DNA of 64,000 nucleotides from Ignavibacteria bacterium (GCA_009773205.1 WPAE01000010.1:1-64000), one strand, 5' to 3'; shown: positions 53,011 through 62,444, counted from the first letter of the stretch. Notes: generated by a model not told the origin, from the letters alone. Numbers and translations are program-made.

Positions 53011-53098
53011 ATATGGGCACCTCTAAAAACTTTTGTTTAAAATATTTCATCCCGCAAAGCGGGACAAAGGAAATTGATATTTTTAGAGTCCCCCATAT
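53011..53098. repeat. Repeat A, copy 4 (degenerate, 88 bp, inverted)
   Basis: The left end ATAT-GGGCACCTCTAAAAACTTTTGTTT matches the right end of copy 3 inverted. The right end TTTTTAGAGTCCCCC-ATAT is degenerate. Flanking ATAT at each side suggests a four-base A/T target duplication. The middle holds the hairpin CCCGC-AAA-GCGGG not seen in full copies. Confidence 0.75.
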
Positions 53099-53300
53099 TG
53101 AGATCTCTGAAGTATTTACGCTAAGTCATGGTGAGTCTTCGACACAATCACTGCCTTCAGACTGACATCCAATACTCAATATTTTTTTGTCATAGTGATC
53201 ATTCGGCAGGCCCATGACAGGGTTTGTCGAACCATGACACTACTAACGAAATTGCCACACTTCCTGCCTCCCGTCGGTGTTTGTTGCACAACTCGAATAT

Positions 53301-53416
53301 GTCATTCTGAGCGAGTTTACGAGCGAAGAATCTCACACTTAAATTTAGAATTTGTGCGATTATTAGCATAAAGATTCTTCATTTCTCCGGCTAAGGCCGG
53401 ATTCATTCAGAATGAC
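53301..53416. repeat. GTCATTCTGAGC-type inverted repeat unit
   Basis: The unit begins GTCATTCTGAGCGAG, contains AAGAATCTC and AGATTCTTC, and ends CATTCAGAATGAC, so its two halves are imperfectly complementary. Units with these words are a common class of intergenic palindrome in Bacteroidota and related genomes. Confidence 0.6.
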
Positions 53417-53575
53417 AAGTTCTGCAACTCGCTTGTCGCCCGCCTGATGAGCCGACGGCGAGACGGGAGGCAGGAAGTCTGGCTTTTTAAAGGATTTCGT
53501 CATGGTTCGACAGGACTTCGGCGTGAGCTCAGTCGAACTCTCACCATGACTCTGTAATAATTTTTCAGAAGTCTA

Positions 53576-54754
53576 TTATATCTTTTCTATTGCGTTTTTA
53601 ATTCTCTCAACTCCTTCAATTAGATTTTCCATGGAAGTTGAGTAAGAAATTCTGATGTATCCTTCGGCTCCAAAAGCAATACCAGGTACAACTGCAACTT
53701 TAGCTGTGTTCAGCAAATGTATTGCTAAATCTGTGCTGTTTTTGATTGTGTTACTATTAAAAAATGCAGAGATATTTGGAAAAAGATAAAATGCGCCTTC
53801 CGGCTTGTAGCAGGTAATTCCATTAATTGAAGCTAATTCAGAATGCAAAAAATTTCTTCTTCGTTCAAACTCTTTTCTTGCTGTTTCAACAGATTCTTGC
53901 TGCCCGGTTAATGCTTCTAAAGCCGCTGCTTGCGAAATTGAAGAGGGGTTTCCTGTGCTATGACTTTGGTATTTACCCATTGCAGAGATAATATGCTGCG
54001 GACCGGCGGCATAACCTAATCTCCAGCCAGTCATCGAGTACGATTTTGAATGACCATTTATTGTTACAGTTTTGCTTTTAGTTTTTTCGTTTAAGGCTGC
54101 GGCGCTAAAAACTCTGAAGTCATCATAAACAACTTTTTCATAAATCTCATCTGATAGAATATGAATATTTGTGTTCTCGATAACTCCAATTAATTCTTGA
54201 AGCTCCTCTTTAGTATATGCAGTTCCGGTTGGATTGCACGGACTGCAGAGAATTAGCAGTTTAGTCTTTTCTGTAATTACTTCTGCTAAGCTCTGCGGCT
54301 TAATTTTGAATCCGTTTATTTCTGTTGTTGGAATTACGATTGTTTTCCCTTGTGCCAGCGTAACCATTTCCGGGTAAGAAACATAGTAGGGAGAAGAAAC
54401 TATAACTTCATCGCCAATACAAACGAGTGATTGAATAGCGTTGTATATGCACTGTTTAGCTCCAGCAGAAACAATTATTTCTTCCGGCGAATATATTAGT
54501 CCGTTGTCAAGTTCAAGTTTTTTAGCAATTGCTTTTCTTAACTCAATTGTACCAGCATTGTTTGTGTATTTAGTAAAATTATTATTGAGTGCAAGTATTG
54601 CAGCATTCTTAATGTTTTGCGGCGTCGAAAAATCCGGCTCGCCAACAGTTAAATCAATTATCTCCTCGCCATTCGTTTGTAGTTCTTTTACAAGAGCCGC
54701 AGCCTTCATAGTTGGAGATAAACTAATCTCTCTTACTTTTTTTGAAATTACCAA
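53576..54754 (-). CDS. aspC: Class I aminotransferase, aspartate aminotransferase-like
   Basis: The 392-residue PLP enzyme has the N-terminal LTVGEPDFSTP near 35, GAKQCIYNA near 97, CSPCNPTGTAY near 168, the PLP lysine in GHSKSYSMTGWRLGYA near 235 and a C-terminal arginine in YIRISYS near 370. This is the aspartate aminotransferase Ib subgroup; prephenate or other amino acids are possible substrates. An aspartate aminotransferase would supply the transamination of 4-hydroxyglutamate needed by the 12-20 kb module, but that link is only inferred. Confidence 0.88.
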   Translation of the reverse strand: MVISKKVREISLSPTMKAAALVKELQTNGEEIIDLTVGEPDFSTPQNIKNAAILALNNNFTKYTNNAGTIELRKAIAKKLELDNGLIYSPEEIIVSAGAKQCIYNAIQSLVCIGDEVIVSSPYYVSYPEMVTLAQGKTIVIPTTEINGFKIKPQSLAEVITEKTKLLILCSPCNPTGTAYTKEELQELIGVIENTNIHILSDEIYEKVVYDDFRVFSAAALNEKTKSKTVTINGHSKSYSMTGWRLGYAAGPQHIISAMGKYQSHSTGNPSSISQAAALEALTGQQESVETARKEFERRRNFLHSELASINGITCYKPEGAFYLFPNISAFFNSNTIKNSTDLAIHLLNTAKVAVVPGIAFGAEGYIRISYSTSMENLIEGVERIKNAIEKI

Positions 54755-54849
54755 TTTGCTCCTAATTTTCTAAGTGCTCTTTTAAGTGCGAATATAGCAT
54801 AAGAGCAATCCAATAGAAAATACCTTCTTTCAAACAAACAATTCATTAG

Positions 54850-54954
54850 TTAAGGGCACCTCTAAAAATATCAATATCCTTTGCGGATTTTGCTTTTTCT
54901 TTGCGAACTCCGCGTTAAAATTTTTGAAATACTAATTTTTAGAGGTGCCCTTAA
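54850..54954. repeat. Repeat A, copy 2 (105-bp MITE-like palindromic element)
   Basis: The same length and ends as copy 1 (42060-42164), with a few internal changes. It lies in the divergent gap between aspC and the signalling operon, 87 bases before 55042, where its palindrome could affect both promoters. Confidence 0.88.
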
Positions 54955-55041
54955 GTTATAACTGTAATGTTGGATTTAGAATTCTTGCAGCCTAAACTTC
55001 CTTCAAACACAATAGATAATAGTATATAAAAGGCGGCGGTT

Positions 55042-55365
55042 ATGGGAGTTAAAACAATAGATGTTTCTGAAATTACTGTTGGAATGGAATTAGCAGAACC
55101 GATAAAAAACATGCACGGTCAAATGTTAATTCCGGAAGGCACAACTCTGGCAGAGAATCATATTAGGTTACTCAAAACTTGGGGCATAAAAGCAGCAACT
55201 GTAAATTCTGAAGAAGGGACAACACAAGTAGAAAGTGCATCGAATTTAGATTTTGAGACAATGGCAATCTTAAAGAAAAGAATTAATTGGATACCTCTGA
55301 ACGAGCATGAAAATGATATTTACAACTTAGCAGTTCAATCTATTTCCAAACAGACAAAAATTTAA
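55042..55365 (+). CDS. Small DUF3391-like protein preceding an HDOD gene
   Basis: The 107-residue protein (ITVGMELAEPIKNMHGQMLIPEGTTLAENHIRLLKTWGI) resembles the N-terminal DUF3391-like segment that precedes HD-GYP domains in many two-domain proteins, but here it stands alone. It ends two bases before the HDOD gene. I infer a partner or regulatory domain for that protein; the family match is by pattern only. Confidence 0.7.
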   Translation: MGVKTIDVSEITVGMELAEPIKNMHGQMLIPEGTTLAENHIRLLKTWGIKAATVNSEEGTTQVESASNLDFETMAILKKRINWIPLNEHENDIYNLAVQSISKQTKI

Positions 55366-55367
55366 AA

Positions 55368-56213
55368 ATGGATTTTAGCGATAAAATAAAAAGATCGGTA
55401 AACAATCTACCAACGCTTCCAACAATTTACTCTCAGCTTTCCGAAGCAATGGAAGACCCGCTTGCTACTAATGATAAAATTGCAAAAATAATTTCTTCGG
55501 ATCAGTCATCGGCATTTAAAGTTCTTAAAGTAGCTAACTCGCCTTTGTATGGTTTGCACGGAAAAATTGATTCAATTTCTCAAGCGCTAATGTATTTAGG
55601 GTACAACGAAGTCAAAAATATTGTGTTTGCTCTTTCGATAATGAATATTTTTTCTAAAGATAAAAATGTAAAAGGTCTGCGTCCGGTTGATCTATGGGCG
55701 CATTCAATTGGTGTTGGTGTAATTACAAGAAGCATTGGCTCGGCAATTGGCGAGAAGAATATCGAGAATTATTTCTTGGCAGGCATCTTTCATGATGTAG
55801 GGAAACTAATTTTTCTTGAGTTTGCTGCAAACGAATATCAAAAAGTTGTTGAGATAGTAAAAGAAAAAAACTGTCGAATAAAAGATGCAGAAAAAGAAAT
55901 TTTCGGAATTGATCATGCGGAAGCAGGTCGGGTATTAGCCGAGAAATGGCGGCTGCCTCAAACTATTCAAGAAGTAATTTATTATCACCATAATGGTGAA
56001 AAATCTAAAGATGCCTCCAAACTGTTAGCCTCTGTTCATTTGGGAAACATATTAGCGCATGCACTCGGGTTTGGTTTTGCCGGAGATAATATTATTGCGC
56101 AGCCAAACCCTACAATTTGGAGCACACTTAATCTTCAAAAAGGTTCTTTGTTGAAATTGAAAGATAAATTAATAGACGACTATTCTCATACAATAAAGCT
56201 AATGTTAACTTAA
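55368..56213 (+). CDS. HDOD domain signalling protein
   Basis: The 281-residue protein opens with NLPTLPTIYSQLSEAMEDP and VLKVANSPLYGLHGKIDSISQAL, the HDOD signature, and has the HD-like FHDVGKLIFLE near 142 and YYHHNGE near 206. HDOD proteins are non-catalytic relatives of HD-GYP phosphodiesterases that act in c-di-GMP or stress signalling, although this one keeps an HD pair. Its place between the DUF3391-like gene and a PAS kinase supports a signalling role. Confidence 0.88.
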   Translation: MDFSDKIKRSVNNLPTLPTIYSQLSEAMEDPLATNDKIAKIISSDQSSAFKVLKVANSPLYGLHGKIDSISQALMYLGYNEVKNIVFALSIMNIFSKDKNVKGLRPVDLWAHSIGVGVITRSIGSAIGEKNIENYFLAGIFHDVGKLIFLEFAANEYQKVVEIVKEKNCRIKDAEKEIFGIDHAEAGRVLAEKWRLPQTIQEVIYYHHNGEKSKDASKLLASVHLGNILAHALGFGFAGDNIIAQPNPTIWSTLNLQKGSLLKLKDKLIDDYSHTIKLMLT

Positions 56214-56226
56214 TTGTAAAACCTTA

Positions 56227-58323
56227 ATGATGGATAACGGCAAACTAAAATATGACAGCTTAAAATCGGTTTTACAATTTGTAAACAACAGCTTTACAAA
56301 TAATGCAAGCACCGAAGAACTTATTGACCGGCTTAACGCCGAGTCTTGCATGTTTACAAAATGCAGGGTTGCTGCAGTGTTCTTGTTAGACCACTCCACC
56401 TTTGAGTTTATGCTAACTGGTAAATATTCTTCTGTTAAAACTATTGAGGCAGACAGAGCATTTAATTTTCTAATTGAAAACAGTATAGTTCCAAATGTTC
56501 TTTTATCAGGCAAAAGCAGCAAAATGCAAATTAACGATTATGATACTGCACATCTAATTCCGCTAACATGTAAAAACAAGGTATTTGCCTTGCAGCTTTT
56601 AATAACAGATAAAAAAAATGAAATTGATGAAGAACAGATTTCACTGCTTTCAATTCTGAATTCTACCTTTGCAATACTTTTGAATGCTAATTTTTGCGAA
56701 AACGAAAATGCTATTAACGGAACACAAGATAAAACTGAATTAATAAACCAAATTGAATATCTTAAAAAGGGCACACAAGAATTACACCACATTATTGATT
56801 CTATTCAAGAGGGAATATTTTTAATTGACAAATCAACAAAACAGATTTTGGATGTAAACCAAACTGCGGTAAAGTTAATTTCTACATCTAAAGAAAGCCT
56901 GATAGGTAAGTACAAAGATGATTTCTTTTTGTTTTTCGATAATAGAATGTTTAATGATGAGATAACAACAAGACAAGAAGCGGTATTGATAGATGCTAAT
57001 GGTAACTCAATTCCTATTCTTCATTCTGCGTCAGAAATTATTTTAGGAGAATTTGAGTATGAAATTATCAGCTTTCTGGATATCACCGAAAGAAAGATGA
57101 TGGAAGATAAAATTCAGCATGCACGTTTTGAGCTTGAGTTTATGGTTGAAGAAAGAACCCGCCAACTGCAGAGAGCAAATGAAGAATTAGAAAATGAAAT
57201 TGTTGAAAGAGAAAAAGTACAGAACGAAAATCTAAAACTCATTGCGGCTGTTCAGCAAACCACATCATTAATTTTTATAACAGATATTGAGGGGAAAATT
57301 CAATATGCAAATCCGGCTTTGTGTAATAAAGCTGGTTACCAAGTAAATGAACTCTTAGGGCAAAAGCCAAGTATTTTCAAATCGGGCGAATTAACAAAAG
57401 AGAATTACGAATACTTTTGGAATGTTTTAGCTACAGGAAAATCATACCGGTATGAATACAGAAACCGTAAAAAGAATGGCGAATTATACTGGGTGTCTTC
57501 TAATATTTCTCCAATTAAAAATGAATTAGGCAGTGTTATAAATTTTCTCGCTGTGCAAGAAGATATAACTGAGCGCAAGGAAGCGGAGCTAGAATTAAAA
57601 CATGCGAAAGAAAAGGTAGAAAAAGCTGAAAAGGCAAAGTCGTCTTTGCTGGCTAATATGAGTCACGAGTTTAGAACCCCGCTAATTTCAATTTTAGGTT
57701 TTAGCGAATTACTTGAACATGAAATTGCCGACAATGAGCAAAGAGAGATGATTAGCGCAATAAATTTAGGCGGTAAAAGGCTTCTAAATTCTTTAGAGAG
57801 CGTTTTAACCTTATCGCATTTAGAGTCTTCAAACCTTGTATTCAAAATGAAAGAAGTTAATCTGGTACCGATAATAAATAACGCTGTAAAACTTCTAATT
57901 CCAGAGGCATTAAAAAAAGGTCTTAAAATTAATTTTGAAAGTTCACTCGAAGAAATTAATGTAACAACCGAAGAAAATTTTTTGATTCAAACTATTAACC
58001 ATTTGGTAGATAACGCAATAAAATTTACGAACAAAGGAGAAGTAAAAATTACTCTGGATTATGAAATTGATAAAGATAAAGACTACATTCTAATTAGTGT
58101 GCATGATACCGGAATAGGAATTGCAGAAAATGAGCAGCACATAATTTTTGAAGCCTTCAGACAAGCCTCGGAAGGTTTTGCAAGAAACTACGAAGGTTTT
58201 GGACTTGGATTAACAATAGCACAAAAGACAATGAACTTAATGAATGGTAAAATAACAGTTAAAAGCGCACCAAGTGCCGGCTCGGTTTTTACAATTTGGC
58301 TGCCGTTTATTTCTATTAAATAA
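56227..58323 (+). CDS. PAS-domain hybrid-type sensor histidine kinase (no receiver)
   Basis: The 698-residue protein has a GAF-like N-terminal region (to about 170), a first PAS (about 180-285, SIQEGIFLIDKSTKQILDVN), a coiled-coil (295-330), a second PAS (about 335-460, TDIEGKIQYANPALC) with a PAC motif (NFLAVQEDITERKEAE), HisKA with the phospho-histidine in NMSHEFRTPLISILGFSE near 478, and HATPase (NHLVDNAIKFT, HDTGIGI, GFGLGL). There is no membrane span, so it senses inside the cell. It starts 13 bases after the HDOD gene and is followed by the hemerythrin gene. No response regulator is adjacent. Confidence 0.9.
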   Translation: MMDNGKLKYDSLKSVLQFVNNSFTNNASTEELIDRLNAESCMFTKCRVAAVFLLDHSTFEFMLTGKYSSVKTIEADRAFNFLIENSIVPNVLLSGKSSKMQINDYDTAHLIPLTCKNKVFALQLLITDKKNEIDEEQISLLSILNSTFAILLNANFCENENAINGTQDKTELINQIEYLKKGTQELHHIIDSIQEGIFLIDKSTKQILDVNQTAVKLISTSKESLIGKYKDDFFLFFDNRMFNDEITTRQEAVLIDANGNSIPILHSASEIILGEFEYEIISFLDITERKMMEDKIQHARFELEFMVEERTRQLQRANEELENEIVEREKVQNENLKLIAAVQQTTSLIFITDIEGKIQYANPALCNKAGYQVNELLGQKPSIFKSGELTKENYEYFWNVLATGKSYRYEYRNRKKNGELYWVSSNISPIKNELGSVINFLAVQEDITERKEAELELKHAKEKVEKAEKAKSSLLANMSHEFRTPLISILGFSELLEHEIADNEQREMISAINLGGKRLLNSLESVLTLSHLESSNLVFKMKEVNLVPIINNAVKLLIPEALKKGLKINFESSLEEINVTTEENFLIQTINHLVDNAIKFTNKGEVKITLDYEIDKDKDYILISVHDTGIGIAENEQHIIFEAFRQASEGFARNYEGFGLGLTIAQKTMNLMNGKITVKSAPSAGSVFTIWLPFISIK

Positions 58324-58348
58324 TTAAACACAAGAAAGGAGAAAAGAT

Positions 58349-58762
58349 ATGCCTATCATTCAATGGAAAGAAATTTTTTCGGTTAACATCAGCAAGATTG
58401 ATTCTCAGCACAAAAAGATTATTGATCTAATTAATGAGCTGCACGACAAAATGAAAGAAGGAAAAGGAAAAGAAAAAGAATCTTTATCGCAAATATTAAA
58501 CGAACTTGCTGTTTACACTGCAAATCATTTTAAAACTGAAGAAGAGCTCTTTTATAAGTATAAATATCCCAATACCGAAGCGCACATTTTAGAACATAAA
58601 AAATTAGTTGATAAAGTATTGCAAATAAAGGCAGATTTTGAAAGCGGCAAAGTTGTTTTAACGTTAGATGTTATGGATTTTTTGAAAGACTGGCTTTCTA
58701 ACCATATTTCTGGAACCGACAAAGCTTATACGGCTTTTCTTAATGCAAAAGGTGTTAACTAA
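58349..58762 (+). CDS. Bacteriohemerythrin
   Basis: The 137-residue four-helix protein has the full di-iron set: WKEIFSVNISKIDSQHKKIIDLIN with H21, the HFKTEEELF histidine and glutamate near 57, HILEHKK near 77 and HISGTDKAY near 118. These proteins reversibly bind oxygen, or sense it. It lies 25 bases after the PAS kinase gene behind a strong AAGGAG, so it may act as an oxygen store or sensor for that system. Confidence 0.92.
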   Translation: MPIIQWKEIFSVNISKIDSQHKKIIDLINELHDKMKEGKGKEKESLSQILNELAVYTANHFKTEEELFYKYKYPNTEAHILEHKKLVDKVLQIKADFESGKVVLTLDVMDFLKDWLSNHISGTDKAYTAFLNAKGVN

Positions 58763-59099
58763 AAGCTATAAGCAGTAGGCAGTGGCTGTAAGCATTAAAG
58801 GAAATAATACAAACCACAATTGGATTTTCATTAATTTCTTTGTTTTTAGATTATAGCTAATTGCTTAATGCTTACAGTTATTTTAATATAGCAATGTTAT
58901 GTTGTTGAGAACAATTAAGATAAATCATAAAGAATCTTAATCATCTTAACAAGTTACGTTAGGCAGTAATTGGCTAAAGCCAAATTTCTGAGATTGCTTA
59001 CCGCACGCCATAAAGCTTGCATGGTTGTGCTTATTCTGTAAATTATTGTAAGGAGAGTTAATAACCAGTTTTTGCCGTATATTTTACCATACCGCTTCG
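58763..59099. other. Intergenic stretch of 337 bases with an inverted repeat
   Basis: AGCTATAAGCAG...CTGTAAGCATTAA (from 58764) and TTATAGCTAATTGCTTAATGCTTACAG (to 58877) are imperfectly complementary. Another inverted pair (GCACGCCAT/ATGGTTGTGC) lies near 59002-59030. No gene is seen. Confidence 0.5.
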
Positions 59100-59525
59100 T
59101 TAATAAGCATCGTTAAGGTTGAAGGTAAACTCGCCGGTATAGTTAGAATAATTTAAAGTAATCTTAGAAAGAGGACTTTTTACTTTTCTGTAATCGGCAG
59201 CAGAAGTAACTCCGGATATGTTTCTTGAAAGCAATTTAGAACCGTCTTTCAATTCTACAATTACCTCCATCTGACCGCTTTTAATAGAAGCTGCAGAAAG
59301 AGAATATCTAATTGAATCGGCTGTAACTTTTAATTCATAAACTTCTTGCTTGGTGTACTTAACAGCAACAATATTGTATTTAAAAGTATTTGCAGTGGAA
59401 AAGGTTGTAATTACTGGGGGAATGGATTCATCAGTAATTATCCCATCCGCATTATCATTTTTGCAAGAGCTAAACATTATAGCAGCAAAAAGAACTAAAC
59501 CGAAGTACACATTTATTCTTTTCAT
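59100..59525 (-). CDS. Putative lipoprotein, unknown function
   Basis: The 141-residue protein has a lipoprotein signal (KRINVYFGLVLFAAIMFSSC) with cysteine at 21, then KNDNADG, the Asp/Asn-rich linker typical of Bacteroidota surface lipoproteins. The rest is a beta-rich domain with no recognised family. It lies downstream of pckA on the same strand, but a strong terminator separates the two. Confidence 0.7.
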   Translation of the reverse strand: MKRINVYFGLVLFAAIMFSSCKNDNADGIITDESIPPVITTFSTANTFKYNIVAVKYTKQEVYELKVTADSIRYSLSAASIKSGQMEVIVELKDGSKLLSRNISGVTSAADYRKVKSPLSKITLNYSNYTGEFTFNLNDAY

Positions 59526-59541
59526 TTTTACTCCAAATATT

Positions 59542-59564
59542 GCGGGATAGAAAGTCTATCCCGC
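59542..59564 (-). terminator. Hairpin terminator after pckA
   Basis: GCGGGATAGA and its exact complement TCTATCCCGC surround a 3-base loop, immediately after the pckA stop. Confidence 0.85.
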
Positions 59565-59571
59565 TTAAAAC

Positions 59572-61230
59572 TTACTTAATTGTAGAAAGCCGCTTTGGTC
59601 CGGCATTGATAACATCTTGTGAGCATCCTTTTTCAAATAGCTTGAAGTTCTCGTTGAAGCGCGCTGCAAGAGCATCATACTTTTTCCAATATTCGTCTTT
59701 GTTTCCCCAAGATGCCTCAGGGTACAAAACATCTTCCGGAACATCAGGGCAGCTAACAGGTACTTCGTAACCGAACAGATTATCTTTTCTGTATATAACA
59801 TTATCAAGGTTACCCTCTAAAGCAGCGTTAAGAAGGTTGCGTGTATGGCGAATGCTGATTCGCTTTCCAACGCCAAATCTGCCGCCGACCCATCCTGTGT
59901 TTACAAGCCAAACATTAGCGTTGTGTTTCAAAATTCTTTGCTTCAACATTTCAGAATATTCAAATGGATGGCGAACCATAAACGGTCCGCCGAAACATGC
60001 AGAAAAAGTTATTTGCGGTTCAATGCCTAAACCAATCTCTGTTCCTGCAATTTTAGAAGTGTAACCGCTTATAAAATGATACTGAGCTTGTTCTGGAGTT
60101 AAACGCGCAATTGGCGGCATTGTGCCGGAAGCATCGCAAGTTAGAAAAATTACATTCTTTGGATGAGTTAGTACATAACCATCTTTAATAACATTTGGAA
60201 TAAACTCAATTGGATATGAAGCGCGCGTGTTTTCAGTAATCGCATCATCATCAAGTTCAATGTTTCTTGTAACCGGATCGAAAACTACATTTTCTAAAAT
60301 AGTTCCGAAGCGTTTTGTTGTTTCATAAATCTGCGGCTCGTGATCGGCAGAAAGTCGGATAACTTTTGCATAGCAGCCGGCTTCAAAATTAAACACGCCT
60401 TCCGAACTCCAGCCATGCTCATCATCGCCAATTAGTTTACGTTTTGGATCTGCAGATAATGTTGTTTTTCCTGTTCCGCTTAATCCAAAGAACAAGGCAA
60501 CATCTCCGCTTGCTCCAACATTTGCAGAGCAATGCATTGGAAGAACATCTTGATAGGTAAGCAAGAAATTCAAAACTGTGAAAACAGATTTTTTAATTTC
60601 GCCTGCATAAAGTGTATTTGCAATAATTGCTGTACGCTGCTCAAAGTTTAGAATTATTCCAGTTTCGCTTCTTGTTCCATCGGCAATTGGGTCTAACTTA
60701 AATCCCGGTACAGAAATAACAGTAAACTCCGGAACAAAATTTTTCAATTCATCTTTGTTTGGAGTAGTTATAAACATATTGCGGGCAAACATACTGTGCC
60801 ATGCTTTTTCTGTAATAATACGAACCGGCATTTTGTACGCGGGGTCTGCGCCGGCGTAGCAATCCTGAACGAACAATTCTTCACCTTGCGCCCAGGCGTG
60901 AAATCTACCAACAAGCTGAGACCATTTTTCGTGAGCGTAAGGACGGTTGTAATTTCCCCACCAAATGTCTTTCTTGGTAGATTCTTCTTGCACTATAAAT
61001 TTATCTGATGCAGCGCGCGCAGTGTGTTTGCCTGTATTAACAATGAGTGCACCGTGTTTAGAAAGTTTTCCTTCATTTCTGAAAATTACTTCTTCGTACA
61101 AAGCTTCGTGTGGAAGATTCCAGTAAACGCGGTCTAAGTTTGTAATGCCTTGATTCTTTAATCTAAAATCTGAAGCAAGTTCCATTGCCTGCTTGCTTGC
61201 CGGTGTTTGAAAGTCTAAATATTTACTCAT
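59572..61230 (-). CDS. pckA: Phosphoenolpyruvate carboxykinase (ATP)
   Basis: PckA converts oxaloacetate to phosphoenolpyruvate for gluconeogenesis. The 552-residue protein has GLSGTGKTTLS (Walker A) near 241, GDDEHGWS near 262, and the ring of FGGPFMVRHPFEY and NTGWVGGRFGVGKRI near 440-460. Start ATG 61230 overlaps the stop of the upstream aminotransferase gene (ATGA), and an in-frame codon two positions earlier is not needed. Terminator 59542-59564 ends the operon. Confidence 0.95.
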   Translation of the reverse strand: MSKYLDFQTPASKQAMELASDFRLKNQGITNLDRVYWNLPHEALYEEVIFRNEGKLSKHGALIVNTGKHTARAASDKFIVQEESTKKDIWWGNYNRPYAHEKWSQLVGRFHAWAQGEELFVQDCYAGADPAYKMPVRIITEKAWHSMFARNMFITTPNKDELKNFVPEFTVISVPGFKLDPIADGTRSETGIILNFEQRTAIIANTLYAGEIKKSVFTVLNFLLTYQDVLPMHCSANVGASGDVALFFGLSGTGKTTLSADPKRKLIGDDEHGWSSEGVFNFEAGCYAKVIRLSADHEPQIYETTKRFGTILENVVFDPVTRNIELDDDAITENTRASYPIEFIPNVIKDGYVLTHPKNVIFLTCDASGTMPPIARLTPEQAQYHFISGYTSKIAGTEIGLGIEPQITFSACFGGPFMVRHPFEYSEMLKQRILKHNANVWLVNTGWVGGRFGVGKRISIRHTRNLLNAALEGNLDNVIYRKDNLFGYEVPVSCPDVPEDVLYPEASWGNKDEYWKKYDALAARFNENFKLFEKGCSQDVINAGPKRLSTIK

Positions 61231-62444
61231 GACCAATCCCTCACTAATTTGCGGTCGCCAATGTAAAGCTCGTTTGGTGAATTAGGGTCAAGCGCCCATT
61301 TTATTCTTTCAATTCCTTCTGTAATTTCTTTTATTGCTCCGCAATAGCTTATACGTAAGTGTCCCTCCAAACCAAATTCTTTCCCGGGAACTGTAAGTAC
61401 CATTACTTTATCAATTAAGAACTGAGATAGTTTTTGCGAGTCTTTTTCGTAAGCAGAAAAATCTGCAAGTAAATAGAAAGTTCCATCCGGCACATGAACT
61501 TTAACGCCGCTGAATGAGCGAAGCAGACCTACTAAAACATTGCGGTTATTTTCGAGTGTAACACGCAGACTCTCTACACCGGATTGAATGCCGTTCAATG
61601 CACCAACAGCAGCCTTTTGAAGAAGAACAGATGGACCCGAAGTTTGATGCCCTTGAATGTTAGACATTGCTGCAATAAGTTTTTTGCTGCCTACTGCCCA
61701 GCCAATTCTAAATCCGGTCATTGCATATTGTTTTGAAACACCGTTGATGATTAATAGTTTAGATTCTTCAACAGATTTCTTTGTGTAATCATAAGCGCTT
61801 ATTGGTTTGCGTCCGTCAAAAACTAAGCGATGGTAAATATCATCCATAATTAAATAAATACCTTTTCGCTCGCAGAAATCTACAATGTCTGCAATAAATT
61901 CTTCTGTGTACATTGCGCCGGAAGGATTGTTAGGACTGTTGATGATAATTGCTTTAGTGTAAGAACCGACACGCATTTCAATATCTTTTAAGCGCGGATA
62001 GAACGAGCCGTCTTCCGGTAGAACAGGAACCGGAATTGCGCCAACAAGTTTAGCCATATCTGGATAGCTAACCCAGTAAGGTGCCGGAAACAATACTTCT
62101 TCTTGCGGGTTTAAAATTGCTTGCAGCGCAACCATTATAGCTTGTTTAGCGCCGCTGCTTGCAATAACATTTTCCGGATTCACTTTTCTGTGGTAGTATT
62201 CTTCTGTGTAACGAATAATAGATTTTTTTAACTCGGAAATTCCATCAGCCGGAGCGTAACGAACTTCACCGCTGTTAATCATATTTACCGCCGAAAGTAG
62301 AGCATCCATTGGCGCTCTGCTTTTGGGTTCGCCTCCGCCAAGATGAATTACCGGATCACCTTTCTCTCTTAGTATTGCTGCTTTTTCGTTTAACGCTAAG
62401 GTTGGGGAAGCTTTGATAGATTTTGCTATTAGGCTTAAGCTCAT
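61227..62444 (-). CDS. Class I aminotransferase upstream of pckA
   Basis: The 405-residue PLP enzyme has HLGGGEPKSRAP near 34, SSGAKQAIMVAL, NSPNNPSGAMY near 168, the PLP lysine in GVSKQYAMTGFRIGWA near 235 and LRISYCG near 370. It is aspartate aminotransferase-like. The four-base overlap with pckA means it is expressed with it, so aspartate-to-oxaloacetate conversion would feed PckA directly. The start ATG 62444 was chosen over one 72 bases upstream, which would add a hydrophobic leader not seen in the family. Confidence 0.88.
   Translation of the reverse strand: MSLSLIAKSIKASPTLALNEKAAILREKGDPVIHLGGGEPKSRAPMDALLSAVNMINSGEVRYAPADGISELKKSIIRYTEEYYHRKVNPENVIASSGAKQAIMVALQAILNPQEEVLFPAPYWVSYPDMAKLVGAIPVPVLPEDGSFYPRLKDIEMRVGSYTKAIIINSPNNPSGAMYTEEFIADIVDFCERKGIYLIMDDIYHRLVFDGRKPISAYDYTKKSVEESKLLIINGVSKQYAMTGFRIGWAVGSKKLIAAMSNIQGHQTSGPSVLLQKAAVGALNGIQSGVESLRVTLENNRNVLVGLLRSFSGVKVHVPDGTFYLLADFSAYEKDSQKLSQFLIDKVMVLTVPGKEFGLEGHLRISYCGAIKEITEGIERIKWALDPNSPNELYIGDRKLVRDWS

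Larger units (their letters stand above)
52735..53575. other. Gene-free stretch of 840 bases, mosaic of intergenic repeats
   Basis: No gene is supported. It contains repeat A copy 4 (53011-53098), a GTCATTCTGAGC...TCAGAATGAC unit (53301-53416), several GTCATGGT(GAG/TCG) palindromic words (around 53125, 53220 and 53501-53550), and CCCGCCTGATGAGCCGACGG near 53440. The first 270 bases show no recognised content. Confidence 0.7.

Noticed and set aside
58763..59099. A tRNA or small RNA gene after the hemerythrin gene
   Set aside because: The inverted repeats do not fold into a cloverleaf or any RNA family I recognise.
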